64,000 nucleotides of DNA, from the NCBI GenBank assembly GCA_937884605.1, contig CALGDM010000006.1:124001-188000 (forward strand), read 5' to 3'. Numbering within the stretch: the stretch's first letter is position 1; each line of letters opens with the position of its first letter. The notes under the pieces were generated by a model. It saw only the letters and a program-made list of their open reading frames with translations, made no database searches and was not told the origin of the DNA. The position numbers and the translations under genes are program-made. This stretch comes from an uncultured Spiribacter sp. GTDB lineage: Bacteria > Pseudomonadota > Gammaproteobacteria > Nitrococcales > Nitrococcaceae. This document shows positions 18,818 through 30,192 of this stretch, piece by piece.

Positions 18818-19401
18818 CCGAGCGCAGGGTTCGGGTCGCCATTCTCGCGGACACCCACGGTTTTCTCGACCAGCGCATCGCCGATCAGATCCGCCGCTGC
18901 GATATCGCCCTGCATGCCGGCGATGTCGGCGGTGCCGATGTGCTTTTTGCCATGCAGCCCGAGCGGGAAGCCGTGGCCATCCGCGGCAATAACGACGATA
19001 CCGCGCACTGGACGGCATCCGAGCACGACATGCTGGCCAGACTCCCCGCAAACGCCACGGTGGACCTGCCTGGCGGGCGGATCAAGCTCGTCCATGGCGA
19101 TGACGGCGGAACGCTCGAGCAGCGCCATCGACGCTATCGTCAGCATTTCGCCGATTGCCGCGCGGTCGTCTACGGCCACAGTCACCGCCAGTGCATCGAT
19201 CAGACCGCGACGCCCTGGGTGCTGAATCCGGGCGCCGCCGGTCGGACGCGGACCTATGGCGGGCCAGGCTGTCTGGTCCTGGAGTGTGACGACGACCACT
19301 GGGATCTCGAGGCCCTGCAATTCGAGCCGCGCGCGGCGCCTCGTGCGCGGCGCCGCTCCGGCCGCGATGCATCGGAGACGAACGACCGCGGGAATGGCTG
19401 A
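18814..19401 (+). CDS. Calcineurin-like metallophosphoesterase (YfcE/MJ0936 family)
   Basis: A 195-residue binuclear metal phosphodiesterase. All family motifs are visible: ADTHG near residue 11 (Asp-x-His), HAGDVGG (GDxx), RGNND (GNxD/E), VHGDDG and GHSHRQ (GHxH). YfcE-type proteins hydrolyse model phosphodiesters, and the true substrate is unknown. ATGA overlap with thrH indicates translational coupling, and it overlaps hrpA by 8 bp. The C-terminal tail after about residue 170 is basic and unlike the core. Confidence 0.86.
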   Translation: MTERRVRVAILADTHGFLDQRIADQIRRCDIALHAGDVGGADVLFAMQPEREAVAIRGNNDDTAHWTASEHDMLARLPANATVDLPGGRIKLVHGDDGGTLEQRHRRYRQHFADCRAVVYGHSHRQCIDQTATPWVLNPGAAGRTRTYGGPGCLVLECDDDHWDLEALQFEPRAAPRARRRSGRDASETNDRGNG

Positions 19402-22400
19402 CACACTGCGTCCGAACTACGCCCTCGATCTGCCAGTACTCGAGCATGCCGAGGAGATCAAGGCGGCGGTGCGCGATCATCCCGTGGTGGTGGTCTGCGG
19501 CGAGACCGGTTCCGGCAAGAGCACCCAGTTGCCCAAGCTCATGCTCGATCTGGGTCGGGGTGTCGATGGTGTGATCGCGCATACCCAGCCGCGGCGCATT
19601 GCCGCGCGCAGCCTCGCGAGCCGGGTGGCCGAGGAGTGTGCGACAAAGGTTGGCGGTGGCGTCGGCTATCGGGTGCGTTTCAGTGACCAGACCGGGCCGG
19701 AGACCCGGATCAAGCTGCTCACCGACGGCATGCTGCTCGCTGAAACCCAGGGCGATGATCGGCTCGAGCGATACGACACGGTCATCATTGACGAGGCCCA
19801 TGAGCGCAGCCTGAACATCGACTTCCTGCTCGGTTATCTCAAGCGCCTGCTGCCCCGACGGCCCGACCTGCGCGTGATCATTACCTCGGCGACTATTGAT
19901 CCGGCCCGGTTTTCGAAACACTTCGACGACGCTCCGGTGATCGAGGTCTCGGGGCGCACCTACCCGGTCGAAGTCCGCTATCGACCGCTGGTCGAGCAGT
20001 CCGAGGATGAGCGCGAGCGCAGCCTGCGACAGGGCGTCGTCGAGGCCGTCGACGAGCTGGCCGGGCTGGGCCGCGGCGATGTTCTGGTGTTTCTGCCGGG
20101 CGAGCGCGAGATTCGTCAATGCGCTGAGGCCCTGCGCAAACATCACCCGCCCCATACCGAAGTGCTGCCACTGTTTGGGCGATTGTCGGCCGCCGAGCAG
20201 CAGCGGGTGTTTGCCCCCCATCGAGGTCGGCGGATCGTGCTGGCCACCAATGTCGCCGAAACCTCGCTGACCGTTCCGGGGATCCGCTACGTGGTGGACA
20301 GCGGACTGGCGCGTATCAGCCGCTACAGCTACCGCACCAAGGTCCAGCGCCTGCCGGTCGAGCCGGTGGCGCAGTCCAGCGCCGATCAACGCGCCGGGCG
20401 CTGCGGGCGTGAGGGGCCAGGTGTCTGCATACGCCTCTATGATGTCGCCGACTTCGAGGCACGGCCACGGTTTACCGACCCCGAAATACGGCGAACCAAC
20501 CTCGCCTCGGTCATCCTGCAGATGAAACATCTGCGTCTGGGCGCCATCGAACAGTTCCCCTTCATCGAGCCGCCGGATCCGCGCTACGTCAAGGATGGGC
20601 TCAAGCTGCTCGACGAGCTGGGGGCGCTCAACCGCCGCCAGAATCTCTCGCGACTGGGCCGTCAGCTGGCGCGACTGCCGGTGGACCCGCGTATCGCCCG
20701 CATTCTGCTGGCAGGCGATCGCGAGGGCGCGTTGGACGAGTTGCTGGTGATCGCCGCCGCGCTGTCGGTGCAGGATCCCCGCGAGCGGCCCATGGATCGA
20801 CGCGAGGCGGCCGACGCCGCGCAGTCTGCCTGGCAGGACAAGCGCTCGGACTTTGCCGGTCAGCTGCGGCTCTGGGCCGCCTATCGCGAGCAGGCCCATC
20901 ATCTGAGTCGGCGCAAACTCCAGGCCTGGTGCCACGAGCATTTCCTGTCTCACGTGCGGATGCGCGAGTGGGCCGATACCCACGCCCAGTTGCGTCGGCT
21001 GGTGCGGGACATGGGGCTGCGCGAAAACACCGCGCCGGCCCGGCCGGTGGCGATTCATCGGGCCTTGCTCAGCGGTTTTCTGTCCAACATCGCCCGGCGC
21101 GAGGACGGCAGTGAATACCTCGGGCCTCGCGGGCTCAAACTTGCCATTCATCCGGGCTCGAGCGTGGCGCGCCAGCGGCCGCGCTGGATCGTGGCCGCGG
21201 AGCTTGTCGAGACCAGCCGGGTGTTTGCCCGGGTGGTGGCGGATGTGCGTCCGGAGTGGATCGAGCCGCTCGCCGGGCATTTGCTCAAGCGCCGTTATCG
21301 CGACCCGTGGTGGGAGGCCGAAAAGGGCAAGGTGTTCGGGCGCGAGGACGCCACCCTCTACGGCCTGCCGATCGTCACCGGACGCAAGATCGACTATGCC
21401 CGCGTCGCACCCGCGGAGGCACGCCAGGTGTTCATCCGCGATGGTTTGCTGGGCGAGCCACCGCCGGACCCGCCGGCCTTTCTGCAGGCCAATCAGGCCC
21501 TGATCGCCGAAGTCGAGGCCCTCGAGGCCAAGGCCCGGCGCCGCGATGTGCTGGTCGACCCTGAGGCGCTCGCGGCGTTCTACGACGCGGCTCTGCCGGC
21601 GGCCGTGGTGGATGGTCCCAGCCTTGACCGCTGGCTCCGTGAAGGCGGCGATGACCGGGCGCTGCGGCTTGATCGTGATCAGTTGATGGCCCGGGGCGTG
21701 ACCGAGGGTGCGGCCGACTACCCCGACACGTTCGATGTCAACGGCATCCGCCTGCCCCTGCGATACTCCTTTGCGCCCGGCAGCGAAGTTGATGGCATCA
21801 CCGTCTGCATTCCGATGGCGGCGCTCAACGCGCTCTCGCCAGAGCCCTTCGAGTGGCTGGTGCCGGGGCTACTCGAGGAAAAGGTGGTGACCCTCATCCG
21901 GGCATTGCCCAAGTCGCTGCGCCGGCATTTTGTGCCGGTGCCGGATTTTGCCCGCGCTGTTCTCGAGTCACTACCGCCCCGCGAGGGATCGCTTGAATCG
22001 GCGGTGCGCAGCGAACTGCGACGCATGACCGGGATCGATATCCCGGGTGGCATCTGGGACGAACTGGTCCTGCCCGAGCATCTGCAGATGCGCTTCGAGG
22101 TACTTGACGGCGCCGGCACGCCCGTTGACAGCGGCCGCGATCTGCCGGCGCTGCAGCGGGCCTGCGCCGATCAGGCGGCACGCGACTTTCAGGCGCCGTC
22201 CGAGAGCGGCTTCGAGCGCACTGGTATCACCGACTGGGACATCGGCACGCTGCCCGAGCGCGTGCCTTTTGCCCAGGGCGGGATCGAGCTGCCGGGCTAT
22301 CCCGCGCTGTGTGCCGAACAGGGCGCGGTGGCGCTGCGTCTGCTTGATGGCCCCGAGCGCGCCGCCATTGCCCATCGGGAGGGCGTACGCGCACTGCTGA

Positions 22401-23074
22401 TGAAACGCTTCGCCCAGCAGGCACGCCACCTGCGCCGGGGGCTCGAGGGCCTCGATCGCATGGCCATCGACTACCGCGACGTGGGTGACGCCGATGAGTT
22501 CAAGCGCGGCTTTGTCGCCGCGGTATTCGATCAGGTGTTTCTGGCGCAGACCGTTCCCCGGGATCGGAGCGGCTGGCTGGCGATCTGCGAACAGGGGCGC
22601 ACCGCGATTATCCCCCGCGGTGAGCAGCTGCGTGACCGGGTCTCTGATATCCTGACGCGTCAAAAGCGGGTACGCCGGGCACTCAAGGGCAATATCCCGC
22701 TGGGAATGGTGGACAGCTATCAGGACATCCGCCAGCAGCTCGACGGGTTGATTTACCCCGGGTTCCTGCTGGATACCGAGCCGGAGCGGCTCGACGATCT
22801 GCCGCGTTACCTGGCGGGGATGGAGCGCCGATTGGAGCGTCTGCAGCAGGATCCCAATCGTGACGCAGCGGGCCTGGCAACGATCCAGCCCCATCAACGC
22901 CGGCTCGATGAGGTGCTGGCCCGCCATGCCCGCCGGGCCATTCGTGACCCGGCGCTCGCGCAGGTCCGATGGATGGTGGAGGAGTACCGCATCTCGTTAT
23001 TTGCCCAGGATCTGGGCACCCGGGAGCGGGTATCGGAAAAACGCCTGGCACGCGCCTGGGAAGCCGTGCGCTGA
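19394..23074 (+). CDS. hrpA: ATP-dependent RNA helicase HrpA
   Basis: A DEAH-box helicase of 1226 residues, near E. coli HrpA (1300). Motif I is GETGSGKSTQ, motif II IIDEAHERS, motif III ITSATIDP, then TNVAETSLTVPGIRYVVDSG (motif V) and QRAGRCGREGPG (motif VI). HA2/ratchet and OB regions follow, and a long C-terminal DUF3418 domain distinguishes HrpA from HrpB. HrpA acts on stalled or colliding ribosomes in E. coli. I start at ATG 19394 because it begins right before the helicase core (MADTLRPNYALDLPVLEH); the frame is open back to 19256 but only inside the phosphoesterase gene. prfB follows at 37 bp. Confidence 0.95.
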   Translation: MADTLRPNYALDLPVLEHAEEIKAAVRDHPVVVVCGETGSGKSTQLPKLMLDLGRGVDGVIAHTQPRRIAARSLASRVAEECATKVGGGVGYRVRFSDQTGPETRIKLLTDGMLLAETQGDDRLERYDTVIIDEAHERSLNIDFLLGYLKRLLPRRPDLRVIITSATIDPARFSKHFDDAPVIEVSGRTYPVEVRYRPLVEQSEDERERSLRQGVVEAVDELAGLGRGDVLVFLPGEREIRQCAEALRKHHPPHTEVLPLFGRLSAAEQQRVFAPHRGRRIVLATNVAETSLTVPGIRYVVDSGLARISRYSYRTKVQRLPVEPVAQSSADQRAGRCGREGPGVCIRLYDVADFEARPRFTDPEIRRTNLASVILQMKHLRLGAIEQFPFIEPPDPRYVKDGLKLLDELGALNRRQNLSRLGRQLARLPVDPRIARILLAGDREGALDELLVIAAALSVQDPRERPMDRREAADAAQSAWQDKRSDFAGQLRLWAAYREQAHHLSRRKLQAWCHEHFLSHVRMREWADTHAQLRRLVRDMGLRENTAPARPVAIHRALLSGFLSNIARREDGSEYLGPRGLKLAIHPGSSVARQRPRWIVAAELVETSRVFARVVADVRPEWIEPLAGHLLKRRYRDPWWEAEKGKVFGREDATLYGLPIVTGRKIDYARVAPAEARQVFIRDGLLGEPPPDPPAFLQANQALIAEVEALEAKARRRDVLVDPEALAAFYDAALPAAVVDGPSLDRWLREGGDDRALRLDRDQLMARGVTEGAADYPDTFDVNGIRLPLRYSFAPGSEVDGITVCIPMAALNALSPEPFEWLVPGLLEEKVVTLIRALPKSLRRHFVPVPDFARAVLESLPPREGSLESAVRSELRRMTGIDIPGGIWDELVLPEHLQMRFEVLDGAGTPVDSGRDLPALQRACADQAARDFQAPSESGFERTGITDWDIGTLPERVPFAQGGIELPGYPALCAEQGAVALRLLDGPERAAIAHREGVRALLMKRFAQQARHLRRGLEGLDRMAIDYRDVGDADEFKRGFVAAVFDQVFLAQTVPRDRSGWLAICEQGRTAIIPRGEQLRDRVSDILTRQKRVRRALKGNIPLGMVDSYQDIRQQLDGLIYPGFLLDTEPERLDDLPRYLAGMERRLERLQQDPNRDAAGLATIQPHQRRLDEVLARHARRAIRDPALAQVRWMVEEYRISLFAQDLGTRERVSEKRLARAWEAVR

Positions 23075-23111
23075 CCGGCCAGGCCAATCGACAGTCAACA
23101 AGAGGAACACC

Positions 23112-24210
23112 GTGCTCGACAGTAATCAGCTTGCCGCCCAGCTCGACGATCTCAAGGGACGCTCCGAGTCCCTGAGGGGGTATCTTTGACCTCGCTGAAA
23201 AGGAGGAACGTTTCGAAGAAGTCACCCGCGAGCTCGAACAGCCCGATGTCTGGAACGACCCCGAGCGTGCCCAGAACCTGAATCGCGAGCGCGCGGCCCT
23301 GGACACGATTGTCGGGCAGATGCGCGGCCTGCTGACCGGGCTGGAAGAGGCCGGTGAGCTGCTGGAAATGGCGCGTGAGGAGGATGACGTCGACACCCTC
23401 GAGTCGGTGGCGGCGGACCTCGCCGCCCACGAGCGCCTGGTTCAGAACCTTGAGTTTCGGCGCATGTTTGCCGGCGAGATGGACCCGACCAATGCCTTTG
23501 TCGACATTCAGGCCGGCTCCGGCGGCACCGAGGCCCAGGACTGGGCGGACATGCTTTTGCGGATGTATCTGCGCTGGATCGAGCACAAGGGCTTCAAGGC
23601 CGATCTGATCGAGGTCTCCGACGGCGATCAGGCCGGTATCAAGAGCGCGACCATCCGCGTCGAGGGTGAGTACGCGTTTGGCTGGTTGCGCACCGAAACC
23701 GGCGTGCATCGGCTGGTGCGCAAGTCCCCCTTCGACTCGGGCAATCGTCGCCACACCTCGTTTGCCTCGGTGTTTGTCAGCCCCGAGCTCGACGAGGACG
23801 TGGATATAGAAGTCGATCCGTCGGATCTGCGCATCGACGTCTATCGCGCCAGCGGCGCCGGTGGGCAGCACGTCAACCGGACCGAATCCGCCGTGCGCAT
23901 CACCCATCAGCCCACCGGCATCGTGGTGCAGTGTCAGAATGATCGCTCGCAGCACAAGAACCGGGCGACGGCGATGAACCAGCTGCGGGCCAAGCTCTAT
24001 GAGCGCGAAATGGAAGCCAAGCGCGAACAGGCGGCGGCGGTGGAGGATTCCAAGTCCGATATCGGCTGGGGCAGCCAGATCCGCTCGTACGTGCTGGACC
24101 AGAGCCGCATCAAGGATCTGCGCACCGGCGTCGAGGTCGGCAACACCCAGGCCGTGCTGGACGGGGGTCTGGATTCATTCATCGAGGCGAGTCTCAAGGC
24201 CGGCCTCTAG
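23112..24210 (+). CDS. prfB: Peptide chain release factor 2 (programmed +1 frameshift)
   Basis: RF2 releases finished protein at UGA and UAA. The gene is in two frames: GTG 23112 opens 25 codons ending RSESLRGYL and a UGA at 23187-23189, then a +1 shift continues at GAC (23188) to the stop at 24210. The joined product is 365 residues, the same as E. coli RF2. Further signs are the SPF anticodon-like motif in [15 protein letters not shown] and the catalytic GGQ in [16 protein letters not shown]. Synthesis is self-limiting, because scarce RF2 lets ribosomes pause and shift. GAGGAA precedes the GTG. lysS follows at 38 bp, the usual prfB-lysS pair. Confidence 0.97.
23175..23190 (+). promoter_or_regulatory. 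RF2 programmed +1 frameshift site
   Basis: AGGGGG (23175-23180), three bases TAT, then CTT TGA C at 23184-23190: the internal Shine-Dalgarno, slippery Leu codon and UGA-C stop context of prfB, the same arrangement as in E. coli. Confidence 0.97.
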
Positions 24211-24248
24211 GCTGGTGACACGCCGGACGACTTTGGAACGTACACAGC

Positions 24249-25736
24249 ATGGCTGAAGAGCAGGATGAACATCGCCTGATCGCGGAGCGGCGGCGCAAGC
24301 TCGAGGAATGGCGCGCCCAGGGGGCGGCCTTCCCCAATGATTTTCGGCGCGATGCGCTGGCCGCCGACCTGCAGTCGCGCTACGCCGATCACGATGCCGA
24401 GCAGCTGGCGGCCACGCCGATCCGGGTGCAGGTCGGCGGTCGATTGATCCGCAAACGCGTCATGGGCAAGGCGAGCTTTGCAACGCTTCGCGATATGTCC
24501 GGGGATATTCAGCTGTTCGTGCGCCGCGATGATCTGGTCGACGGCCTGTACGCCGCGTTCAAGGGCTGGGATGCCGGCGATATCATCGGCGTGTCGGGCA
24601 CGCTGATGCGCACCCGTACCGGCGAGCTGTCGGTGCATTGCGACACGCTGCAGCTGCTGACCAAGTCGCTGCGCCCGTTGCCCGATAAATACCACGGCCT
24701 GGGGGATACCGAGGCGCGGTACCGGCAGCGTTATCTCGATTTGATGACCAATCCCGATTCGCAGCGAATCTTTACGGTTCGCAGTCGCATCATCCGCAGC
24801 ATTCGGGATGCCTTCCACGAGCGCGGTTACCTTGAAGTCGAGACACCGATGATGCAGCCGATCCCGGGGGGAGCGGCCGCCCGTCCGTTCGTCACGCACC
24901 ACAATGCCCTCGACGCCGATCTGTATCTTCGCGTTGCCCCCGAGCTCTACCTCAAGCGCCTGGTGGTGGGCGGCATCGAGCGGGTGTTCGAGATCAACCG
25001 CAACTTTCGCAATGAGGGGGTCTCGACGCGGCACAATCCCGAATTCACGATGCTCGAGTTCTATGAGGCCTATGCCGATTATCGCGATGCCATGGACTTT
25101 ACCGAGTCGCTCCTGCGCCGGCTCGCCCGCGACGCTGTCGGCACCGAGCAGATTGTCTGGCAGGGCGAAGCGATTGATCTGGCACCGGCGTTTCGGCGCC
25201 TGAGCGTTCGCGACGCGGTCGTTGAGCACAATCCGGGGCTGGGTGCCGGAGTTGATGATCCGGACACCCTCGCACGCTATGCCGAGTCGCTGGGCATCGA
25301 GATCGGCGCGCACTGGGGCAATGGCAAGGTCCTGCTCGAGATTTTCGAGAAGACCGCGGAATCGGCGCTCATTCAGCCCACCTTTGTTACCGACTATCCG
25401 GTGGAGGTCTCGCCGCTGGCCCGTCCGCGGGATGACAATCCGGCGGTCACCGAGCGCTTCGAGCTCATCATCGCGGGGCGGGAGATTGCCAATGGTTTCT
25501 CGGAGCTCAACGATGCCGAGGATCAGGCGAGACGCTTTCGCCGCCAGGCCGAGGAGAAGGCTGCCGGCGACGACGAGGCGATGCACTATGATGCCGACTA
25601 CATCCGTGCCCTTGAGTACGGCATGCCGCCGGCGGTGGGTGAGGGGATCGGCATCGACCGCCTGGTGATGCTGCTCACCGACAGCGCGTCGATCCGTGAT
25701 GTGTTGCTGTTTCCGGCGATGCGCCCCCGGGATTAG
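24249..25736 (+). CDS. lysS: Lysyl-tRNA synthetase, class II
   Basis: Charges tRNA-Lys. The 495-residue product has the N-terminal OB-fold anticodon domain ([20 protein letters not shown]), motif 1 ([20 protein letters not shown]), motif 2 ([20 protein letters not shown]) and motif 3 ([21 protein letters not shown]), all as in bacterial LysRS. Length is near E. coli LysS (505). Its stop overlaps the stop of the convergent RND gene by 4 bp (TTAG). It is the second gene of a prfB-lysS unit. Confidence 0.97.
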   Translation: MAEEQDEHRLIAERRRKLEEWRAQGAAFPNDFRRDALAADLQSRYADHDAEQLAATPIRVQVGGRLIRKRVMGKASFATLRDMSGDIQLFVRRDDLVDGLYAAFKGWDAGDIIGVSGTLMRTRTGELSVHCDTLQLLTKSLRPLPDKYHGLGDTEARYRQRYLDLMTNPDSQRIFTVRSRIIRSIRDAFHERGYLEVETPMMQPIPGGAAARPFVTHHNALDADLYLRVAPELYLKRLVVGGIERVFEINRNFRNEGVSTRHNPEFTMLEFYEAYADYRDAMDFTESLLRRLARDAVGTEQIVWQGEAIDLAPAFRRLSVRDAVVEHNPGLGAGVDDPDTLARYAESLGIEIGAHWGNGKVLLEIFEKTAESALIQPTFVTDYPVEVSPLARPRDDNPAVTERFELIIAGREIANGFSELNDAEDQARRFRRQAEEKAAGDDEAMHYDADYIRALEYGMPPAVGEGIGIDRLVMLLTDSASIRDVLLFPAMRPRD

Positions 25737-28700
25737 CCGGTCGCCGTGCGTCCGCCGGCCAGGCGCTCGCCGATCGAGGCGTGCAATGACAGCAGCACCG
25801 GGATGACAAACAGCACCAGCAGGGTCGAGTAGCCCAGACCGAAGGCGATTGAGGTGGCCATCGGGATCAGGAATTGCGCCTGCAGCGAGGTCTCGAAAAG
25901 CAACGGCGTCAGGCCTCCGATGGTGGTCAGCGAGGTCAGCATCACGGCCCGCAGGCGCCGCACCGCCGCCTCCTCGAGGGCGGCGTCCACACTCAGCCCG
26001 GCGGCCAGCTGATCGCGATAGAACGCCACCAGAATGATCGCGTTATTGACGACGATGCCCGAGAGCCCGAACAGGCCGAATAGCGAGAGCACCGTCAGTT
26101 CGATATTCATCAGCCAGTGCCCGACAATGGCGCCGACCAGTCCCAGCGGGATCACGCCCATCACGATCAGGGGCAGGGTCCAGGCCGAAAACACCCACAC
26201 CAGCACAACCGACATCAGCGCAAGGCCCAGGTACAGACCGAACTTCATGTCGGCCAGGGTATCGCGCTGATCGGCCTGGCGGCCCTCGAAGCTGTAATCG
26301 ATGCCGTAACGCTCGGCCAGACCGGACAGCGCACCGTCCCTCAGCGATCCGCTGATGCGATCGGCATTGGCGACCTGAGTATCCAGGGACGCCTGAATCT
26401 GCACGGCCCGTTCGCCATCGGCATGGCGAATGGCCTCGAAGCCGCGTTGCGATCCGCGATCGATCACCTGATTAACCGGCACAAATTGTCCGGCCGGTGT
26501 GCGGATGGATAGCTCGTCGAGCGAGCCGATGCGTTGCTGCTCGTCGCGGGGCAGCAAGACCCGCACTTCCACCTCGTCGGGGCCGGACTGATAGATCTGG
26601 CTCAGCGCGCCATCGAAGGCGGCCCGCAGCTGCGAGCCCACATCCTGCGTGGAAAGGCCCAGTGCACGGCCCTGCTCGTTGACCGAAAAGGTGATCTGCT
26701 GGCGCCCGTAGGGCAGGTCATCACTGACGTCCACCACGCCGGGGATGCCCCTCAGCGTCTCTGACAGCGACACCGCCGCAGTCTTCAGGGCGTTGGTGCC
26801 CGCCCCGGTGAGGCGAACGGTCAGGTCGGCACCTGGAGGTCCTCCCTGGCGCGAGGCGATGGAAAAGTTCTCCATGCCGGGCGGCACGCGCGTATTGGCC
26901 TTCCAATCGCTGATAAAGGTACTGTTGCGTGTCGTCCGCGCGTCCGGCGGCGCGAGTTCGACCAGCATCGAGCCGAGGGCGTCGCCCTGGGTGGCGCCGG
27001 TGCCGCCGACTGTGCCGCCCGCCCGGGTAATGGCGGTCTGCACCAGGGCCTCGCCCGACTCCGCCTCGGTTTGCTCCAGGCTGCGCTCGAGCTCGCCGAG
27101 AAACGCCTCCATTGTCTGGCGGTCGGTGCCGGCAACGAAGGTCGCGTTGGCGTAGACGACCTGCGATTCGGGCGTGGGAAAGAAGGTAAAGCCCAGCCGT
27201 CCGCTGGCGAGCAGGCCGGCGGCCAGAACCACGCTGGCGGCGGCGATCGACAGGGTCACCGCCCGGTGACTGACGGCCAGGCGCACGGCACGCCGAAATC
27301 CGTTTTCCCGAAAGCCCTCGAAGCCGCTCTCAAAACGCGCCCGCCAGGCGCTCGGGCCGCGGCGCCCGGGTGTTGTCGGCGGGGGCGTCGGCGCCGTCGG
27401 GGCCTGAGGGCGGCTGCGTCCGGTGAACGCCCCGCGCAGGTGCCCCGGCAGGACCAGAAAGCTCTCCACCAGTGACGCGGCAATGACGCAGATCATCACG
27501 ATGGGGATGTCCCGCAGGATCTGGCCGATGGTCCCACCGACCACCAGCAGCGGCATGAACGCCGCGACCGTGGTCAGCGACGAGGCCATGACCGGCCAGA
27601 ACATGCGCCGCGCGGCCCCCTGCGAGGCCAGCAGTGCGGGCTCGCCGCCGCGAAAGTGCGCATCGGCATCCTCGCCCACCACAATGGCGTCATCGACGAT
27701 TACGCCCAGCGCCATGATCAGCGCAAACAGCGAGATCATGTTGATGCTCCCACCGATCAGCCAGAGGACGGCCAGCGCTGCAAGGAATGCCGAGGGGATA
27801 CCCACCGCCACCCAGAATGCCACGCGCGCCGGCAGGAACAGGTAGAGCAGAATCAGAACAAGCACCAGCCCGCCCAGCCCGTTGGTGACCAACAGATTGA
27901 TCCGGTCGCGGATCAGTTGCCATGACTGATCGTAGAGGGTCAGCTCGAGGTTGGCGGGCAGCGTTGGCCGGGTATCGGCCACCCACTGCTCGAGGGCCTG
28001 GGCCGATTCCAGACTGTCGCCGTGCTGGGCCCTTTGCAGAACCAGCTCGATGGCGGGGCTGCCGTCGTGGCGCATCAGCACCGAGTCGGGTCTCGGCTCC
28101 TCGCTGATCGCGGCAATCGAGCCCAGTTGCAGCGAGCTGCGGGAGTCGCTGATGACCGGCAGTCCATCAAACCCCAGTACATCGCGGCGCTGTTCGACGG
28201 CGCGCAGCTCTCGGCCGCCGTCGACGCTGCCGAACTCCCCGGCAGGAATATCCGCGGAACGATTGGCGATACGCTCAGAGAGCTGCGGCAGGCTCAGATC
28301 CAGGGACGGGATGCGCTGCGCGGGCACTGCCACCGAGATCTGCTGCTCGGGCATGCCGTTGACGCTAATCCGGTCAATGCCGCGCTGGACCAGCTCGCGC
28401 TCGAACTCATCCGCCCACGTTCGCAGCGCCGAGCGGTCGACGTCGCCGTGCACCAGCACACGCCCCACGGGATCAAACTCCGGCGCTCGACTGATCTGGG
28501 GGGATTCGGCATTGGCGGGAAAGTTGCGAAAGCTGTCGACCTGTTCGCGCACGTCCGCGAGTGCCAGCACGGTATCGGTGCCCTCGATGAATTCCAGCGT
28601 GATCGTGGCGATGCCCTGGGCCGAGGTCGACGTCATCTTGCTCACGTCGGGGACCGCGCGCAGGCGCTCTTCCAGCGGCTCGGTAATACCCCGCTCGACG

Positions 28701-28885
28701 TCCTCGGCCGAGGCGCCACTCCAGACCACCGAGACCGAGATGACATCGACGGAAAAATTGGGAAAGAACTGGACATTCATCCGCGAAATGGCGAAAAGCC
28801 CGCCCAGAATCATGAGGATCATGACCAGATGCGGGGCAACGCGGTGTCGGGCGAAGCGCTCGAGCAGTCCCGGCGATTCGCTCAC
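25733..28885 (-). CDS. RND-family efflux pump, inner-membrane transporter
   Basis: A 1050-residue proton-driven transporter of the AcrB/HAE superfamily with 12 helices and two large periplasmic loops, the length usual for the family. TM4 carries the proton-relay pair Asp398-Asp399 in [12 protein letters not shown], followed by the [16 protein letters not shown] helix. The second half has [17 protein letters not shown] and [15 protein letters not shown]. The protein is closer to the generic AcrB/MdtB-like group than to metal CzcA pumps, but the substrate cannot be called. It overlaps its adaptor gene by 4 bp (ATGA), so the two are translationally coupled. No outer-membrane channel gene is nearby, so it would have to share a TolC-type protein encoded elsewhere. 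Confidence 0.92.
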   Translation of the reverse strand: MSESPGLLERFARHRVAPHLVMILMILGGLFAISRMNVQFFPNFSVDVISVSVVWSGASAEDVERGITEPLEERLRAVPDVSKMTSTSAQGIATITLEFIEGTDTVLALADVREQVDSFRNFPANAESPQISRAPEFDPVGRVLVHGDVDRSALRTWADEFERELVQRGIDRISVNGMPEQQISVAVPAQRIPSLDLSLPQLSERIANRSADIPAGEFGSVDGGRELRAVEQRRDVLGFDGLPVISDSRSSLQLGSIAAISEEPRPDSVLMRHDGSPAIELVLQRAQHGDSLESAQALEQWVADTRPTLPANLELTLYDQSWQLIRDRINLLVTNGLGGLVLVLILLYLFLPARVAFWVAVGIPSAFLAALAVLWLIGGSINMISLFALIMALGVIVDDAIVVGEDADAHFRGGEPALLASQGAARRMFWPVMASSLTTVAAFMPLLVVGGTIGQILRDIPIVMICVIAASLVESFLVLPGHLRGAFTGRSRPQAPTAPTPPPTTPGRRGPSAWRARFESGFEGFRENGFRRAVRLAVSHRAVTLSIAAASVVLAAGLLASGRLGFTFFPTPESQVVYANATFVAGTDRQTMEAFLGELERSLEQTEAESGEALVQTAITRAGGTVGGTGATQGDALGSMLVELAPPDARTTRNSTFISDWKANTRVPPGMENFSIASRQGGPPGADLTVRLTGAGTNALKTAAVSLSETLRGIPGVVDVSDDLPYGRQQITFSVNEQGRALGLSTQDVGSQLRAAFDGALSQIYQSGPDEVEVRVLLPRDEQQRIGSLDELSIRTPAGQFVPVNQVIDRGSQRGFEAIRHADGERAVQIQASLDTQVANADRISGSLRDGALSGLAERYGIDYSFEGRQADQRDTLADMKFGLYLGLALMSVVLVWVFSAWTLPLIVMGVIPLGLVGAIVGHWLMNIELTVLSLFGLFGLSGIVVNNAIILVAFYRDQLAAGLSVDAALEEAAVRRLRAVMLTSLTTIGGLTPLLFETSLQAQFLIPMATSIAFGLGYSTLLVLFVIPVLLSLHASIGERLAGGRTATG

Positions 28886-30162
28886 GGCGATGCCTCGTTG
28901 TCATCGACCGGCTGGACCAGCAGACCCTCCACCGCATTGGGGAGCTGGGTCGTGGCGATGCGCTCGCCGGCGGTCAGTGTCTCGCTGCGAATCAGCGCGC
29001 GTTCGGCGCCGTCGACGCGGGTGCTGCCGAGGTGCTCGACGGCAACCCGTTCAAGGCGGTCGTCGCGTACCCGATAGACCCGGTCGTTGCCGTAGAGCGC
29101 GCTGGGTGGCACGGCGATCGTGTCGTCCATGGCCGGCATCAGCAGTTCCATGCGAATGACTTCGCCGGGGCGCAGCGAGCGATCCGGTGCCTCGAATCGA
29201 AACAGTCCCGTGACACCCCGCGCACTGGCCGAGCCGGCGAGGCGCATGAGTCGCAGCGCAACTGAACCGCCCAGTAGTTGAGCCTCGGCAGCCGGATGCT
29301 CATCCCGGGCCAGCGCGCGCAGAAGCGGTTCGGCCCGCTGGTTGGGGATCAGGGCGCGCACCTCGAAGCCATCGCGGGGCAGGAATGTCAGCAGCGCTTC
29401 ATTGGCATTCACCCGCGAACCGGTGGCCACCTGGCGTTCGGTAATGATGCCGGCGCCCGGCGCCTCGACCCGCGCGCGTCGGGCATCACGACGGGCGCTG
29501 CGAACGTCGGCCTGCGCCGCATCGCGGCGTGCCTGCAACGAGTCAAGCCGGGATTCGAAGGTCGCGACTCGCTCTTCGCGGGTGTTCAGCGCAAGACGAG
29601 CCTGATTGAGCGCATCGCGGTTGGCCTCCACCTCCGAGGGCGAGGCGAGATCATCGCTCTGCAGCGCGAGGGTACGCTCGAGGGATCGCTGCGCGGTGTC
29701 CACGAGCGCCTGCTCGATCTGGAGGGCCTGCTGATCGCTCTGGTGGGCGCGGCGGGCCTCGGCGATCTGGGCCTCGAGGTCGGCAAGATTGGCTTCCGCG
29801 CGGCGCAGTGGCGGCTCGTAATCGGCGCGATCCAGGGCGATCAGCAGGTCGCCCTGTTCAACCGCGTCGCCATCATCGACCGGCAGGCGCGCCACCCGGG
29901 CAGTCAGTGGCGCGTTGACCACCAGCCGATCCGGGTTGTCCACCTCGCCGGTCAGAGCCAGTCGAGGCTGATGCGTTCCCGGCTCGACCACGGCGGTATC
30001 CACTCGCCAGGCACGTTCGGCAACGTCGGCCCGCGGGGGGATTGGCCCGGTCTGAGTCAGCCAGACGTACCCGCCGGCTGCCAGGGCGATGATCAGCAGC
30101 GGCAGGATCAGCCGGATAAACCCCAGTCGGATCCAGCGGCGAACGCGCGAGTCGGAGGCCAT
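28882..30162 (-). CDS. RND efflux pump periplasmic adaptor (membrane fusion protein)
   Basis: A 426-residue HlyD/AcrA-type adaptor that bridges the RND pump and an outer-membrane channel. One N-terminal membrane anchor (FIRLILPLLIIALAAGGYVWL) is followed by the lipoyl half-motif ARLPVDDGDAVEQGDLLIALD, a long coiled-coil hairpin (about 115-230, rich in Ala, Arg, Glu and Gln), the second lipoyl half (ARVEAPGAGIITERQVATGS), then beta-barrel and membrane-proximal domains. No lipobox, so it is held by the helix rather than a lipid. First gene of the two-gene pump unit, separated from ygfZ by 30 bp on the same strand. Confidence 0.9.
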   Translation of the reverse strand: MASDSRVRRWIRLGFIRLILPLLIIALAAGGYVWLTQTGPIPPRADVAERAWRVDTAVVEPGTHQPRLALTGEVDNPDRLVVNAPLTARVARLPVDDGDAVEQGDLLIALDRADYEPPLRRAEANLADLEAQIAEARRAHQSDQQALQIEQALVDTAQRSLERTLALQSDDLASPSEVEANRDALNQARLALNTREERVATFESRLDSLQARRDAAQADVRSARRDARRARVEAPGAGIITERQVATGSRVNANEALLTFLPRDGFEVRALIPNQRAEPLLRALARDEHPAAEAQLLGGSVALRLMRLAGSASARGVTGLFRFEAPDRSLRPGEVIRMELLMPAMDDTIAVPPSALYGNDRVYRVRDDRLERVAVEHLGSTRVDGAERALIRSETLTAGERIATTQLPNAVEGLLVQPVDDNEASP

Positions 30163-30192
30163 AGATCAATCGCCTGCAGTCGAAGGCCGCCG

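Noticed and set aside
19082-21280. 732-codon minus-strand open frame opposite hrpA and the phosphoesterase
   Set aside because: It is antisense to clear helicase motifs, its product has no recognisable domain, and long antisense frames are common at this GC content.
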